This document shows, in pieces, positions 1 to 10,782 of a stretch of DNA of 64,000 nucleotides. Under the pieces are notes generated by a model. It saw nothing but the letters and a program-made list of their open reading frames with translations, made no database searches and was not told the DNA's origin. Each line of letters opens with the position of its first letter. Within the stretch, counting starts at the first letter, position 1. Origin of the DNA: Mesostigma viride (Eukaryota > Streptophyta > Mesostigmatophyceae > Mesostigmatales > Mesostigmataceae). The stretch spans positions 359,366 to 423,365 of the forward strand of contig RPFO01000080.1 in the NCBI GenBank assembly GCA_009746045.1, written 5' to 3'. Both the position numbers and the translations under genes were made by a program.

Positions 1-219
1 ACAAACTAGTTATTTCAAGAAATCGGAAATAAACTGGAAGCCAAGGGTGGGATAGGTTATCCTCCTGGACGATCACGGGGCGCAGGTGGAGTGATGAAGC
101 AGAGACAGACACGGACAGTAGCACTTCGTACCAGCGCGTCCCACTCCGTCCCTGGGTCCATCTCCCTGGGTATCTCCCGCGTGACGTTGCGGTCCACCTC
201 CACCGTGTCCCGTACCTGG

Positions 220-470
220 TCGTGGGGGAGAGAAGAAAGGGCGAGGGAAAAAGAAGGGAGGAGAGAAAAAGAAGAAGAACTTCTTATAGGAGAAGAACCC
301 TTATAGGGAGAGAGCGCAGCGGAAGAGAAGCCGGGATGAGGAATGAGGGGGGGGGGGGAGGGGAGGGGGAAGGGGGGAGGGGAGGATGGGAAGGAAAGGC
401 CAGCAGGGGAGGGCAGGAGGGCAGGGGGGAGGTGTGTGTGTGTGGGGGGGAGAAATAAGCAGTTACCAGT
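220..470. repeat. G-rich low-complexity tract
   Basis: The plus strand is almost pure purine with long G runs, ending in a short GT run. Open frames on both strands here come from the skewed composition and are not credible genes. Confidence 0.8.
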
Positions 471-629
471 ATAATGTACGGGGTAGAGAGCCCCAGCATG
501 ACATGTACGGGGTCCGGTCATGGGGGGAACCGGGACATGACAGACAGTGAACGCAAAAGAAAAAGCAGCAGATTCATGAGGATGGGGGGGATGTGAGAGA
601 TGATGATGGAGGGAGGGAGGGACAAGGTG

Positions 630-721
630 AGGTGGAAGACAGTAATGTCACGGATGGAAGACAGTGATGTCACGGATGGAAGACAGTGATATCACAGATG
701 GAAGACAGTGATGTCACAGAG
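630..721. repeat. 22-bp minisatellite, about 4 copies
   Basis: The unit GATGGAAGACAGTGATGTCACG is repeated with single-base changes (GTAATG, GATATC). The surrounding 470-800 holds nothing else that I recognise. Confidence 0.85.
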
Positions 722-807
722 TCGTGAAAGTGCAAGGAATCGAACGGACGGGGCACAATCACGGCCTTTGTTTCGCATTGTATATCACATCAAAATGTTA
801 AGCAAGA

Positions 808-1050
808 TCATGGGGTAGCGACAATGGCGGTCCCGTGAGCATGGGATAGCAACAACAGCGATAACATGAGCATGGGACAGCGACAACAGCGATAACATGA
901 GCATGGGGTAGCAACAACAGCGATAACATGAGCATGGGATAGCGACAACAGCTAAAACATGAGCATGGGATAGCGACAACAGCGATAACATGAGCATGGG
1001 ACAGCGACAACAGCGATAACATGAGCATGGGACAGCGACAACAGCATGCA
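808..1050. repeat. 31-bp minisatellite, about 8 copies
   Basis: A 31-bp unit built around GAGCATGGGATAGCAACAAC recurs. Variants alternate between GATAGC, GACAGC and GGTAGC. The unit length is not a multiple of three, so the frames that stay open on the minus strand cycle through several peptides and are unlikely to be coding. Confidence 0.88.
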
Positions 1051-1102
1051 TGGAAGCAAACAAGAACGAAGAGCCCCGAGTGTGGGAGGAAGGCGCAGGA
1101 AC

Positions 1103-1138
1103 CGGTCGCGCTTTCGGTCGCGCTTTCGGTCGCGCTGT
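1103..1138. repeat. 12-bp repeat, 3 copies
   Basis: Three head-to-tail copies of CGGTCGCGCTTT, the last ending in CGCTGTG. Confidence 0.8.
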
Positions 1139-1242
1139 GATGTCCACCTCCCTCTCTAGATCTACGGATCGCTAGACTCGTCATAAGTATTGCCACAAAT
1201 CAGAAAATCAGAAAATAAGAGAATTGCCACATCACACGGGCG

Positions 1243-1372
1243 TTGCCACAGTTAGTCACGCAGTTGTTGCCACAAATAATAACACAGCTGTCGCCACAAA
1301 TAATAACACAGCTGTTGCCACAGTTAGTAACACAGCTGTTGCCACAGTTAATCACAAAGTTGTTGCCACAGA
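1243..1372. repeat. 24-bp minisatellite, about 5-6 copies
   Basis: The unit TTGCCACAAATAATAACACA plus GCTG recurs with two core variants (AAATAATAACACA and GTTAGTAACACA). Because 24 is a multiple of three, a plus-strand frame (1224-1628) runs through it as an eight-residue V-A-T-rich repeat. No other coding evidence supports that frame. Confidence 0.82.
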
Positions 1373-1785
1373 GAAGGCAAACTCGTCCAGATACATCAGT
1401 CGCCTCACATCTAAAAAGAAAGCAGACGAATCACGACGTACATCTACAAAGAAAGCCAACGAATCATGCCGCATTGTTGGTCAGGGGGTACAGCGGACCA
1501 CCACGTACAAAGAAGCTGTGCACGCCGACGGAGCGTGCAAACTGGCCAGGAAACAACTTCTCCCACGTGTTGTCCCCCACCAGGGAGATGTTCCAGCCCC
1601 TGCGCCTCATCTGGGCTGCACGATGTGATCGGAGGGGCGGTGTGTGTGTGGGGTGCGGGGGGTTGCGCAGAGGGTGGGGTGGGGCTGAGACCATGAAAGA
1701 AAAAGAGTAAAAAAGAGTGAAAGCATGAGAGTAAAAAAGAGTGAAAGAATTAGAGTGTCATAGTTGAGTGAAGAACGTCACGTGC

Positions 1786-2535
1786 ATGATTATTTGTAGC
1801 AGGAACACAAGGGGTTGTGTAGAGAAAAAGGCGCAGATACTAGAGAAGGTGTTTTGGTCCATGATTATTTGTAGCAGGGATACAACGGGTTGTGTAGAGA
1901 AAAAGGCGCAGATACTAGAGAAGGTGTTTTGGTCCATGATTATTTGTAGCAGGGATACAACGGGTTGTGTAGAGGAAAAGGCGCAGATACTAGAGAAGGT
2001 GTTTTGGTCCATGATTATTTGTAGCAGGGATACAACGGGTTGTGTAGAGGAAAAGGCGCAGATACTAGAGAAGGTGTTTTGGTCCATGATTATTTGTAGC
2101 AGGGATACAACGGGTTGTGTAGAGGAAAAGGCGCAGATGCTAGAGAAGGTGTTTTGGTCCATGATTATTTGTAGCAGGGATACAACGGGTTGTGTAGAGA
2201 AACAGGCGCAGATACTAGAGAAGGTGTTTTGGTCCATGATTATTTGTAGCAGGGATACAACGGGTTGTGTAGAGAAAAAGGCGCAGATACTAGAGAAGGT
2301 GTTTTGGTCCATGATTATTTGTAGCAGGGATACAACGGGTTGTGTAGAGAAAAAGGCGAAGATACTAGAGAAGGTGTTTTGGTCCATGATTATTTGTAGC
2401 AGGAATACAACGGGTTGTGTAGAGAAAAAGGCGCAGATACTAGAGAAGGTGTTTTGGTCCATGATTATTTGTAGCGGGGATACAGCGGGTTGTGTAGAGA
2501 AAAAGGCGCAGATACTAGAGAAGATGTTTTGGTCC
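1786..2535. repeat. 75-bp tandem array, 10 copies, open on both strands
   Basis: Ten near-identical 75-bp units start at 1786, 1861, 1936 and so on to 2461, each beginning ATGATTATTTGTAGCAGGG. Copies differ at only a few positions. As 75 equals 25 codons, the plus strand reads a 25-residue peptide repeat (259 codons in all, each unit with its own ATG). The minus strand is also open for 275 codons. Either could be a repeat protein, but an array lacking stops in two frames of one unit will keep both frames open by construction. Confidence 0.92.
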
Positions 2536-2844
2536 AGAATTAGATAACGCGATAGGCATTGCAGGGCATGGCAATGGGCAGGCAAACAAAAAGAAAAAGT
2601 CTGAAGTATAGTAGTATGACAATATGCTAGAGCCCCTTGGAAAAGGGCAATGCCATAAGCACGGAGAGCTACCTTGGAGGCTATCTGGTTACTGCCAGCA
2701 GCAGAATTGATTTTTGACAGTCACCACACATGCCTAGCCTAGCACCAAGAAAGTAAGTCGCGAGATGAGCTAATGACCATGACTCAGTTGGCTGATGACT
2801 CTTTTTGGAAGCCATCCCAGCGGGGTCCTTGCACGAAAATTTGT

Positions 2845-2876
2845 GCTCTCATTTGTGCTCTCATTTGTGCTCTGAT
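2845..2876. repeat. 12-bp repeat, about 3 copies
   Basis: TTTGTGCTCTCA is repeated head to tail. The rest of 2536-3224 shows nothing that I recognise. Confidence 0.75.
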
Positions 2877-3224
2877 GATCCATGTCCGCAGTGACGGGTA
2901 ATGTATGCTTGATGTTTTTGGGGGGGGGCTCATGCAGTGTGATATAAATGCCAGTAGAAGCGAGAACTTGCACCAAACAGAGAGAAAGCAAGCGCTTGAG
3001 CAACAGCAGCCAAGACAGATTGCCCCCACAATAGCCGCCAGGCTAGCCCACCATAAACCTGTCCGCACCCACAACAAAATCGCCCAATGGGCCAACCCTG
3101 AACCTCCTCCTGGCGGCACGCACCAATCAGGTTGTCTTCCAGGCAGGACCCTGGGTGCATGTTGGCGGCGACGTCAGCAAAGCCAGGCAGCGTCCCTGTC
3201 ATGAGGGACTGGCAGATGCAAAGT

Positions 3225-3517
3225 ACCAAATAAGGGACGTAGAACGCACCAAATAAGGAACGTAGAACGCACCAAATAAGGAACGTAGAACGCACCCAAT
3301 AAGGAACGTAGAACGCACCAACTAAGGAACGTAGAACGCACCAAATAAGGAACCTAGAACGCACCAAATAAAGAACGTAGAACGCACCAAATAAGGAACC
3401 TAGAACGCACCAAATAAGGAACCTAGAACGCACCAAATAAGGAACCTAGAACGCACCAAATAAGGAACCTAGAACGCACCAAATAAGGAACGTAGAACGC
3501 ACCCAATAAGGAACGTT
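3225..3517. repeat. 23-bp minisatellite, about 13 copies
   Basis: The unit ACCAAATAAGGAACGTAGAA plus CGC recurs with no spacers. Two variants (GAACGTAG and GAACCTAG) are interspersed in blocks. There is no unique spacer between units, so it is a minisatellite and not a CRISPR-type array. Confidence 0.9.
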
Positions 3518-3944
3518 GTGAGCGCACGGCTAACGCATGCTCTGGTGCAGCAGGTGGGGAACATGCGTACGTTAATTGTTGGCGGTCTGGACTGGGGTGT
3601 GCTAAGGGCATTCCAGTCGGGGTAGGCCCTAGCAGCCTGCAGCCATATAACAGGGGAACGACGGGATGCCTCCTTTCACTCGACTTAATGCAATCCAACC
3701 ACCATCCCCCATCTTGCCCCCTTTCCCCGCAAACTTTTCTTCCCTATCAATAAATAGCACGTGACATCCCTATCAACCATGTGATGTTTAAATCCACCGC
3801 ATTCTATCCCTACCAACCATGTGATGGCCAGCAGTGCCAATCGCACACATTCACCAACACCAAAAGAAACCCTGGAACGTGCCAGGGGGAGGTCTGCCTT
3901 GACCTGAGGCAAGCCAACTACTCCCGCACTCACTCACGCGCCCC

Positions 3945-4385
3945 CACACCCACATACGCACACACGCACATGCACACACACGCGCAGCTACAAGGCATGC
4001 ACACACACATCCACCCCCCCACACCCGCACACGCACACACGCAAACGCACACACACGCGCACCTACAAGGCATGCACACACATATCCACCACCCCACACC
4101 CGCACACGCACACACGCACATGCACACACACGCGCAGCTACAAGGCATACACACATCCACCACCCCACACCCACACACGCACACACGCACATGCACATAC
4201 ACGCGCAGCTACAAGGCATGCACACACACATCCACCACCCCACACCCACACACGCACACACGCACATGCACACACACGCGCAGCTACAAGGCATGCACAC
4301 ACACATCCACCACCCCACACCCACACACGCACACACGCACATGCACACACACGCGCAGCTACAAGGCATGCACACATACATCCAC
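3945..4385. repeat. CA-rich 75-bp tandem array, 6 copies
   Basis: Blocks of CACACG/CACATG carry one conserved landmark, GCAGCTACAAGGCATGC. Landmark starts fall at about 3988, 4063, 4138, 4209, 4284 and 4359, giving a period of 75 bp with one 71-bp unit. Long Cys/Val and His/Thr frames on either strand are artefacts of the repeat. Confidence 0.88.
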
Positions 4386-4399
4386 CCAAATCCCACCAC

Positions 4400-4863
4400 G
4401 GTTCCGTTGGCCATGCTTGCCTTCAGCCGGGGCAGCGTGACGGTGGGCGGTGCCGCGTACGTGTCAAATGCCCGCACCCAGGGATGGCCCAGCAGGGCAG
4501 CCGTGTAGCGCATGGCGGACGCCTCCGGTGGGCCCATGACCTCAGGAGGGGGTGGATGCTCACGGGGACGCTTGGGTGGATGCTTGTCAAGTGAGGCCGC
4601 TCCGTCCCCCCCCACAGTGGGCGCTAGACCTGGCCAATCCTGCCCCTTGCCACGGGGCATCACCTGCGTGAAGCCTAGCATGGCAGCCGCCTCACTGGGT
4701 GGAGGGCGGTCAAGCAGAGCCGCTTCATCGGCCTCTTGTGGACCCATGAACATGCCCTCGGCGGCGGCGGCGGCTGCGGGGCTGTCTGCAACGTCCCGTA
4801 TTGCAGCTCCATCCGCGATAGCAGCCACATCCAGGAACCGGGAGGGAAGGCCATCGATGATCT
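4400..4863 (-). CDS. Candidate internal exon of an unknown gene
   Basis: The minus strand stays open here with non-repetitive composition (Ala/Pro-rich, with a stretch reading AALLGHPWVRAFDTYAAPPT). It begins directly after a plausible 3' splice site: a T/C-rich stretch ending TTATTCGCAG, with the exon opening at 4863 as ATCATCGATGG. A duplicate of ATCATCGATGGCCT lies about 65 bases further upstream, so the acceptor lies next to a short direct repeat. The frame then runs into the 75-bp CA-rich array, which is presumably intronic. The LL-x-HPW motif resembles the end of a protein kinase domain, but that is weak. I do not recognise the protein, and no complete gene can be drawn. Confidence 0.3.
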
Positions 4864-5019
4864 GCGAATAAGCAGCAAGAACGCGGGTACAGAGGAAGGG
4901 AAGAAAAGAGAAGGTATCGAAAGAGGGGCAGGCCATCGATGATCAGCGGCGTTGATGGGAAGGCAGGAAGGATGGGAGGAAGGAATTATGTGCGGATGAA
5001 GAAACGATGGAACAGAGGG

Positions 5020-5392
5020 TGAGAGAGAGAGAGGGAGGGAGGGAGGGAGGGAGGAGGAGGGAGGGAGGGAGGGAGGGAGGGAGGGAGGGAGGGAGGGAGG
5101 GAGGGAGGGAGGAGGGAGGGAGGGAGGGAGGGAGGGAGGGAGGGAGGGAGGGGGAGGGAGGGAGGGAGGGAGGGAGGGAGGGAGGGAGGGAGGGAGGGAG
5201 GGAGGGAGGGAGGGAGGGAGGGAGGGAGGAGGGAGGGAGGGAGGGAGGGAGGGAGGAGGGAGGGAGGGAGGGAGGGAGGGAGGGAGGGAGGGAGGAGGGA
5301 GGGAGGGAGGGAGGGAGGGAGGGAGGGAGGGAGGGAGGGAGGGAGGGAGGGAGGGAGGGAGGGAGGAGGGAGGGAGGGAGGGAGGGAGGGAT
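5020..5392. repeat. (GGGA)n microsatellite with occasional GGA
   Basis: About 370 bases of GGGA on the plus strand, interrupted by single-base-shortened units. The same motif, as CCCT, occurs inside the 7-kb transposon copies. Confidence 0.95.
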
Positions 5393-5564
5393 CAGCGCTA
5401 CAGGTATAGCAGAGTTGTCAAGATCAAATTTACAGCACGCACTAGCTGTAGAAGGCGGTTATACAGGGCAGGGGGAGGTGAAGGGGACAGGGGGATTGAA
5501 TTAAAACAGGCTGAGGGGGAATAAACCTGGGAGAGCTGTATAGATGCAAGCAGCCAGCACTCAC

Positions 5565-5612
5565 CAGCAACACAAGACTGTTGTAAGGGGCAGCTGCGTC
5601 CGTTGCTGTCGC
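5565..5612 (-). CDS. Candidate 48-nt mini-exon
   Basis: On the minus strand a 48-nt, 16-codon open segment is bounded by CTCGTCCAG on its 5' side and GTGAGT on its 3' side, both good splice consensus matches. It could belong with the candidate exon at 4400-4863, which would make the (GGGA)n tract between them intronic. No protein match is claimed. Confidence 0.25.
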
Positions 5613-6192
5613 CTGGACGAGACCAAGGCAGGGCAGGATACACAAAGAGGAAAAAAAAAACTGAGTACACTTCGTGCGGGGAAAAAAAAAAGCTAAGTCA
5701 AGGGGATTCTTAGCTGATGCGAGGGCGAGAGACGGTGCGAGAAGCTGGCAGCTTAAAACGCCAATGGGTCAGCTTATTATACATTGAGCTATGAGGGCAA
5801 GAGCATGGAAGAGGTGGGAGTCAGCAATCCAAAGGAGCTCTCAAATGATGTAAGAAGGCAGATAGAAGTGACATGCATGTACCATTTTGATGAAAGGTGG
5901 ACGTCGACATGGAAAATATACAGGAACGCAAGCTGTCAATAATGTCATTATTGCAAGATCATGTACGAGGTGCACAGACAGAACCAGCCAAGCAGGCACC
6001 TGTATATACGACTGACACCTATGCGCATGAAATCCAGAATCCCATCGGTGGACACATCTTCATACTTGAATGTTTGGCCTAGTGCTAGAAGCCTCCTACA
6101 ATACATGGCAGACTGAACCCGCACGTGAGCACGCTTTTGAGTTCGCGTGAATCCGTTGCATAGAGCTGGATGACAAGACGATGGAGTCTAGC
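5613..6192. other. Unassigned sequence
   Basis: Apart from two A-runs near 5650-5690, I see no repeat, gene or mobile element here. Short open frames (for example 5897-6082, plus) have no supporting features. Confidence 0.5.
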
Positions 6193-6291
6193 GCGCCTAA
6201 CGCATCTAAAGCATCTAATGCGTGTAAAGCGCCTAAAGCGTCTAAAGCGTCTTACGCATTTAAAGCGTCCAACGCGTCTAAAGCATCTTAA
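6193..6291. repeat. 9-bp degenerate repeat, 11 copies
   Basis: Eleven units of the form GCGTCTAAA, with transitions at most positions. The unit is three codons long, but no convincing gene contains it. Confidence 0.85.
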
Positions 6292-6539
6292 GTGTATACT
6301 TGCGACCTTGAGGTTCTTTTCCGGCCAGAATAGAGTGTAGCTCAGTCTCACCCCAGAACGGTGGCCATCCGCATGGGCGCCCCCCAATGTCCCAGTCTTG
6401 GAATGGAGGTCATGGGAACTGGTGAGACAGGGGGCAGACAAAAGCATGTAAAACACAAATGCCAAGTAAACGGGGCAGGAGCTGCATTCCATGATAGTCA
6501 AACACCACAGCGGCAAAGTGTCAACCCCGCATCAAGATG

Positions 6540-6633
6540 CATACTGGTTGGATGCAAAACTAATTAAATGCAAAACTACTTGGATGCATACTACTTGGAT
6601 GCATACTATACTTGGATGCACACTGGATGCAAA
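6540..6633. repeat. Degenerate repeat around TTGGATGCATACTAC
   Basis: Five to six irregularly spaced copies of TGGATGCA(T/A/C)AC, 12-17 bp apart. Confidence 0.65.
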
Positions 6634-7839
6634 GTGCCGATGGGTACAAGGGAAGTATTGTGCCTACCGTCCAACATGGCCAAAGCATACACCAGCAAAG
6701 CCTCCATTTTGGTTCTAAACCGCTACCTCGGAACCGCTGGTGAGGCTTCCATATCGTTTCACAAGATGCAGCCTATGACAAGACAAATTTCAGTACGCAA
6801 AGCAAAACCAGCAGTTCAACCCTCCGGGCGTACATCCATCATTCATCCGGGGCAAGGCGTGATATGCAAATAACTGGCTATAAAGTCCTACACATACTCG
6901 GATGCTCAAGCATTGCTGTGTATTCCCAATCCTAGGACGATGTGCAGGCATGATGGATCCAGTAGGACGGGTCGTGTATCCAGAAAGACGGGCACAGCCT
7001 ATCGGACACAGGTGACCGGGTGAGGACCGCACCTGTACAACCTTTGCTGCGCTCCGGTGGAGAAAAAAGACCGGAAGAATAGTGCAAGGCCACCGAGTTG
7101 AAGCAAGCTAATGCAGATAAGCGCTGCGCAATGGCGCATAGACGGCATTTAGTGCCGTGGGCTAAAGTGCTGGGGGCTCTGGCGTGCATGTAGAATCCCA
7201 TCCATGTCGCTCTATGCCAAACAGATGTATCCAACAACCATGGTTATCTTTTCACGAGTCATTCTGATGCTCTTTACATTATTGAGGCACAGGCTTTAGA
7301 TCGCGAGGATCCGTCCAAACCTATCACAAGCCAATTTCTAATCGTCATCGCAGCCATACAAATAATCGCTATATGGCATCAATATGACATGATAATTCAT
7401 GGGGTATACCGAAAAGTACTGTTACTGACTCCAATTTTACCCCGACTCTGGTTGTCGAGGAAATAAGGAACTCACGAAAGTCGAATGCGTAGAACTTGGC
7501 AGTTGACAGTCGCGTAATTGTCACAAATATTGTACTTGACAATACACGTGGCCGTGACACAATTGCCAGGTGCAGCGTCCGGCGTCGCGCCGCGCCGATG
7601 GGCCTGTCCATACTGAAGGAGTCGATACTCAGGGTCTTCTTTAGGTCTCCACCCTCGAGAGACGAGAGTGCGTCTGTGCCTCTGTGGGCACGTGGCATGC
7701 ACGCGTAGTGGACCCATCCGGCCCACCTGCACGTGCGCGAATGCTTCTACTGCCGGAGAGCGCTAGCAGGTCAGGATAATTTGGGCCAGGGGAGTCGCAG
7801 GAGTCTCGACTCCAGTCTTGTGGCCTATTTGTTGTCACG
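6634..7839. other. Unassigned sequence
   Basis: No recognisable gene, RNA or repeat. Several frames of 80-110 codons exist on the minus strand (for example 7369-7698), but they show no family motif. Confidence 0.5.
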
Positions 7840-7867
7840 AAAGTATACTTGATGTGAAGTATACTTT
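7840..7867. repeat. Short perfect inverted repeat
   Basis: AAAGTATACTT, then GATGTG, then AAGTATACTTT: 11-bp arms around a 6-nt loop. It is followed within 6 bp by a GTT microsatellite. Confidence 0.75.
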
Positions 7868-7872
7868 ACGAC

Positions 7873-7903
7873 GTTGTTGTTGTTGTTGTTGTTGTTGTTG
7901 TTG
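7873..7903. repeat. (GTT)n microsatellite
   Basis: About ten GTT units. Confidence 0.9.
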
Positions 7904-7905
7904 GC

Positions 7906-8655
7906 TTGTTGCCAACGCCGCACATGGGCAGCACTAATACTTTACGTATTAACTACAGGTTGTTGGTTTCTAGTCACTGAAACCACTGGAACCAGGTACC
8001 GCAGTGATGAATGATAATAATCTGTAATATTTTAGCGAAAGTGCATTACCAGATACCTGTCGTCGTGCTCCAAATCATCAGCGAGCCTGATGGCTCGCCC
8101 AATTTAACAGAAGCCTTGCGGCTTGTCGGCGCGGCATGCTTGACATGAAAGTAAAATCTGTTCCCTGCTGGGGGTGACGTTCTTTTTGTGTCGACATTGT
8201 AAGCAACAACGAATTGCAGGCGTCGCTTGATTGACCCGCCTCATGCAGGCATCAAGCTGCCTAGTTCACTATCGATGGACCTCAGTCAGGGTGGGTTCTT
8301 GTCTTGCCTCATGCGAGCTATTGTTACTTGTTAGAGCACTCAATTCCTGCGGCCTGATATGATGTTTTTGATGGGATGGATCGCTGAGATGTGCTACCTG
8401 AACCGGCCCTGCCGTCAGTGCATAATCGGCTCCAATATGCAAGATTTACCGCTTATGCTTTCACTTCCGTGCTTTGACTTGTCATATCAGCAGCGTGTTA
8501 AGGATGTTGCTAAGTTTGCTAAGAATTCCGCGGACATTGTGCTATCGACTGCTATCGTGCGATCGCACTCTTTGGCACTGTTTCCAGGTTTTCATGGCAG
8601 GCAACCGCAGCCAGACTCTTTCATTTCTTAGCATGTGCCGGCTACTTTTGTAATC
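7906..8655. other. Unassigned upstream region of the Rieske gene
   Basis: No feature recognised. It presumably holds the promoter and 5' leader, and perhaps an upstream exon, of the Rieske gene. I see no convincing TATA box. Confidence 0.4.
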
Positions 8656-8855
8656 TCTTGCACTTACGCCTTGTCTTGGTTTGTTTTTGGCATGCTTGCC
8701 TCGTGCAGACACGAGAGAGGCATGCTTGCAGTCACATGCCTGGGATGCGGGCAGCCAACTGCCCCCCGAAGCCCGTGGTACCCGTCGCTGGACATTTCCA
8801 CTCGCCGCCACCAGCTTCACATCCTAGCTGCACCGCAGCCCCACTGAGGGGTAAC

Positions 8856-9341
8856 ATGCATTTTAATTACTGCTCTTTTCCCACGGCCAGAACATCGGAC
8901 AAGTCATGTATTGGGCTCCGATCATGCCGAGGCGACTCAGCGCCATCATTACGTGCAGTGCAGGCCAATGCATCGGGATTTGAGAATAATAATAGTAACG
9001 GCAGTGCCTCTGTCTTATGTGACCTGGCCAGCATACCGGATGGGGGTGCAAAGGGGTTTACCGTGCGACGCCCCGGCAAGAGGGACGTGGAGATAGTGGT
9101 CAACAGGGACGGCGAGATGGCACTGGGCTGGGTGAACCGGTGCCCGCACGTGGGTACGTCCCTGGAGATGTTTGAGGATGAGTTCCTAACACCCGACGGC
9201 ACGCTCTTTATTTGTGCGACGCATGGGGCGCTGTTCCGGAAGACGGACGGGTTTTGTGTCAGGGGCCCCTGCGCGGGGGCGGCGCTGGCCCCGTTCCCTG
9301 TGCAGATCGTGGATGGGAAAGTACTTGTCACATGTAGCTGA
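8856..9341 (+). CDS. Small Rieske [2Fe-2S] protein, probably organelle-targeted
   Basis: Numbered from the ATG at 8856 (161 residues), the cluster ligands are visible as C96-P-H98 and C120-A-T-H123, the two halves of a Rieske site with a 21-residue spacing. The pattern FICATHGALF followed by a VRGPCAG stretch and an LxPFPV strand is typical of the compact single-domain Rieske proteins common in proteobacteria. The site binds a [2Fe-2S] cluster and would serve electron transfer; the partner is unknown. The first ~45 residues are Ser/Ala/Arg-rich and look like an organellar transit peptide. An in-frame ATG at 8658 would add 66 residues unlike any Rieske domain, so I prefer 8856. No intron is needed. 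An upstream exon cannot be excluded. Confidence 0.82.
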   Translation: MHFNYCSFPTARTSDKSCIGLRSCRGDSAPSLRAVQANASGFENNNSNGSASVLCDLASIPDGGAKGFTVRRPGKRDVEIVVNRDGEMALGWVNRCPHVGTSLEMFEDEFLTPDGTLFICATHGALFRKTDGFCVRGPCAGAALAPFPVQIVDGKVLVTCS

Positions 9342-10261
9342 CGGATAGGAATATTGATGAGACTACCAGCCCAGGCCAGAAGCCCTAGATGTTTACCTAG
9401 GAAGTGCTCATGGCAATGCATGTACTTCCTAGCTGGAAAGTTCATCAACAGCGGGGGCCTGATGTATCAGGCATACAATGATTTTCTTATTGATACAATC
9501 GACTTGGAGGAAGGCAACGAGTGCTGGCCAGCGCTGACCAGTCGGGATGTTGACCACTGTCCAGCTGGGCAGACCAAGCCATTCCTCAATCCATGGGATG
9601 CCGATATGGCCAGTATAGTTGCAATACGTAACTACACACGCGCACTTGGAGATTCCTTCTGTACTCTACAACGAACTAGCTACTACGTGCATGCATGCAT
9701 AAAGCCGGCATGTCATCATTTGGTGTCATGCATGTGGCTTTATACCATCATGGCTGTTCAGACTGAGTTGAGGGATAGGATGTTTTCGAGAACACTCCTT
9801 CGGCATTTGGTGTGCACATGTGAGCAGTGTACACATTCTCCCAACAGTATGGTCCTTCAAGTTGACTTATTGGACGACCAGCTGGCCCGGCTGTGCTTGG
9901 GCTGAGGGCCTTCCTTTGCGATCAGGCGGTGGACAGTCTGGGTGCGCAAACCGGAAAGTTTCACGGACAACCCTGCTCTATTCTGATCAGCCACGGACAA
10001 CCCTGCTCTATCATTGCTTGGCCCCGTGATCATTATACTACTATGTGATCAACCCTCAATGATGCATAAAATGCTGTGGAAGGAATGTGGCATACACGCT
10101 CATGCCCATGCATAAATGTCAGTACCCGGATTACCATCCCAGAAACCGGAGCCCTGCCCCTAGATGTTGAATTAATTATGTGAGGTAGTAAGTCTAGATT
10201 ATGTGAGGCAGTAAGAATTAGCTAGATTAGTGTAGGCTGCCTCACATCAATCCGAGCTCAG
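9342..10261. other. Downstream region of the Rieske gene, unassigned
   Basis: Contains an open frame at 9354-9905 (plus, 183 codons) starting 12 bases after the Rieske stop. It has no family motif and a Cys/Met-rich composition, so I treat it as non-coding 3' sequence. A duplicated phrase CACGGACAACCCTGCTCTAT occurs twice near 9962-10012. Confidence 0.45.
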
Positions 10262-10400
10262 GTCCCCAACAGGACCGCGTGTAATATATTGGTCTAGATT
10301 ATTATAAACAGACACGTGCTCCTGTTGGGGAGTCACGGAGTGTTAACCCCGATGAATGGATGGATGGATCGACAAACAAGTCCATCCACTTTTTTGTTAT
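10262..10400 (-). mobile_element. LINE 3'-tail fragment (same family as 63062-63375)
   Basis: The segment GGGGAGTCACGGAGTGTTAA followed by CCCCGATG and GGAT repeats matches the 3' end of the minus-strand LINE fragment near 63105-63150. A short stem-loop, CTCC-TGTTG-GGGAG, is present. Only the untranslated tail remains. Confidence 0.55.
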
Positions 10401-10592
10401 TACTATTATCCTTATTAATATATAATAAGTGAGACAACTATGCCTGGACACATGGCGATCCAACGCCGTGGAAGAACTTGGGTAGTTGTCTGAGAGGAAA
10501 GACGCGAAGGCCGCAGGAGCCGCGTGGCTATCTCTAGGGAGACCTGCATGGAGGGAGACAGAGGGTAACAAGAAAAGGCTTATCGATAGGGA

Positions 10593-10640
10593 AAACACAC
10601 ACACACACACACGTGTACACACATACACACACACACACAC
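10593..10640. repeat. (CA)n microsatellite
   Basis: Two CA runs separated by GTGTACACACATA. Confidence 0.85.
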
Positions 10641-10782
10641 CACCACCAACAACAAAAACTAAGAAGGAAAAGATCGAGGGAACGCAGACATACACACCTA
10701 CACGAAGGGGCTAAAAGAAAAGGTAAGGAATATACAAGACAAAGGGGAAAAAGAAAAAAGAAAAAGAAAGTTCTAAAGAAAA

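Noticed and set aside
3225-3517. CRISPR-like array of 23-bp repeats
   Set aside because: There are no unique spacers between units and no cas genes, and the context is eukaryotic. It is a head-to-tail minisatellite.
9354-9905. Second gene after the Rieske protein (183 codons)
   Set aside because: No motif and atypical composition. The start lies 12 bases after a stop in a eukaryotic context, with nothing to support translation.
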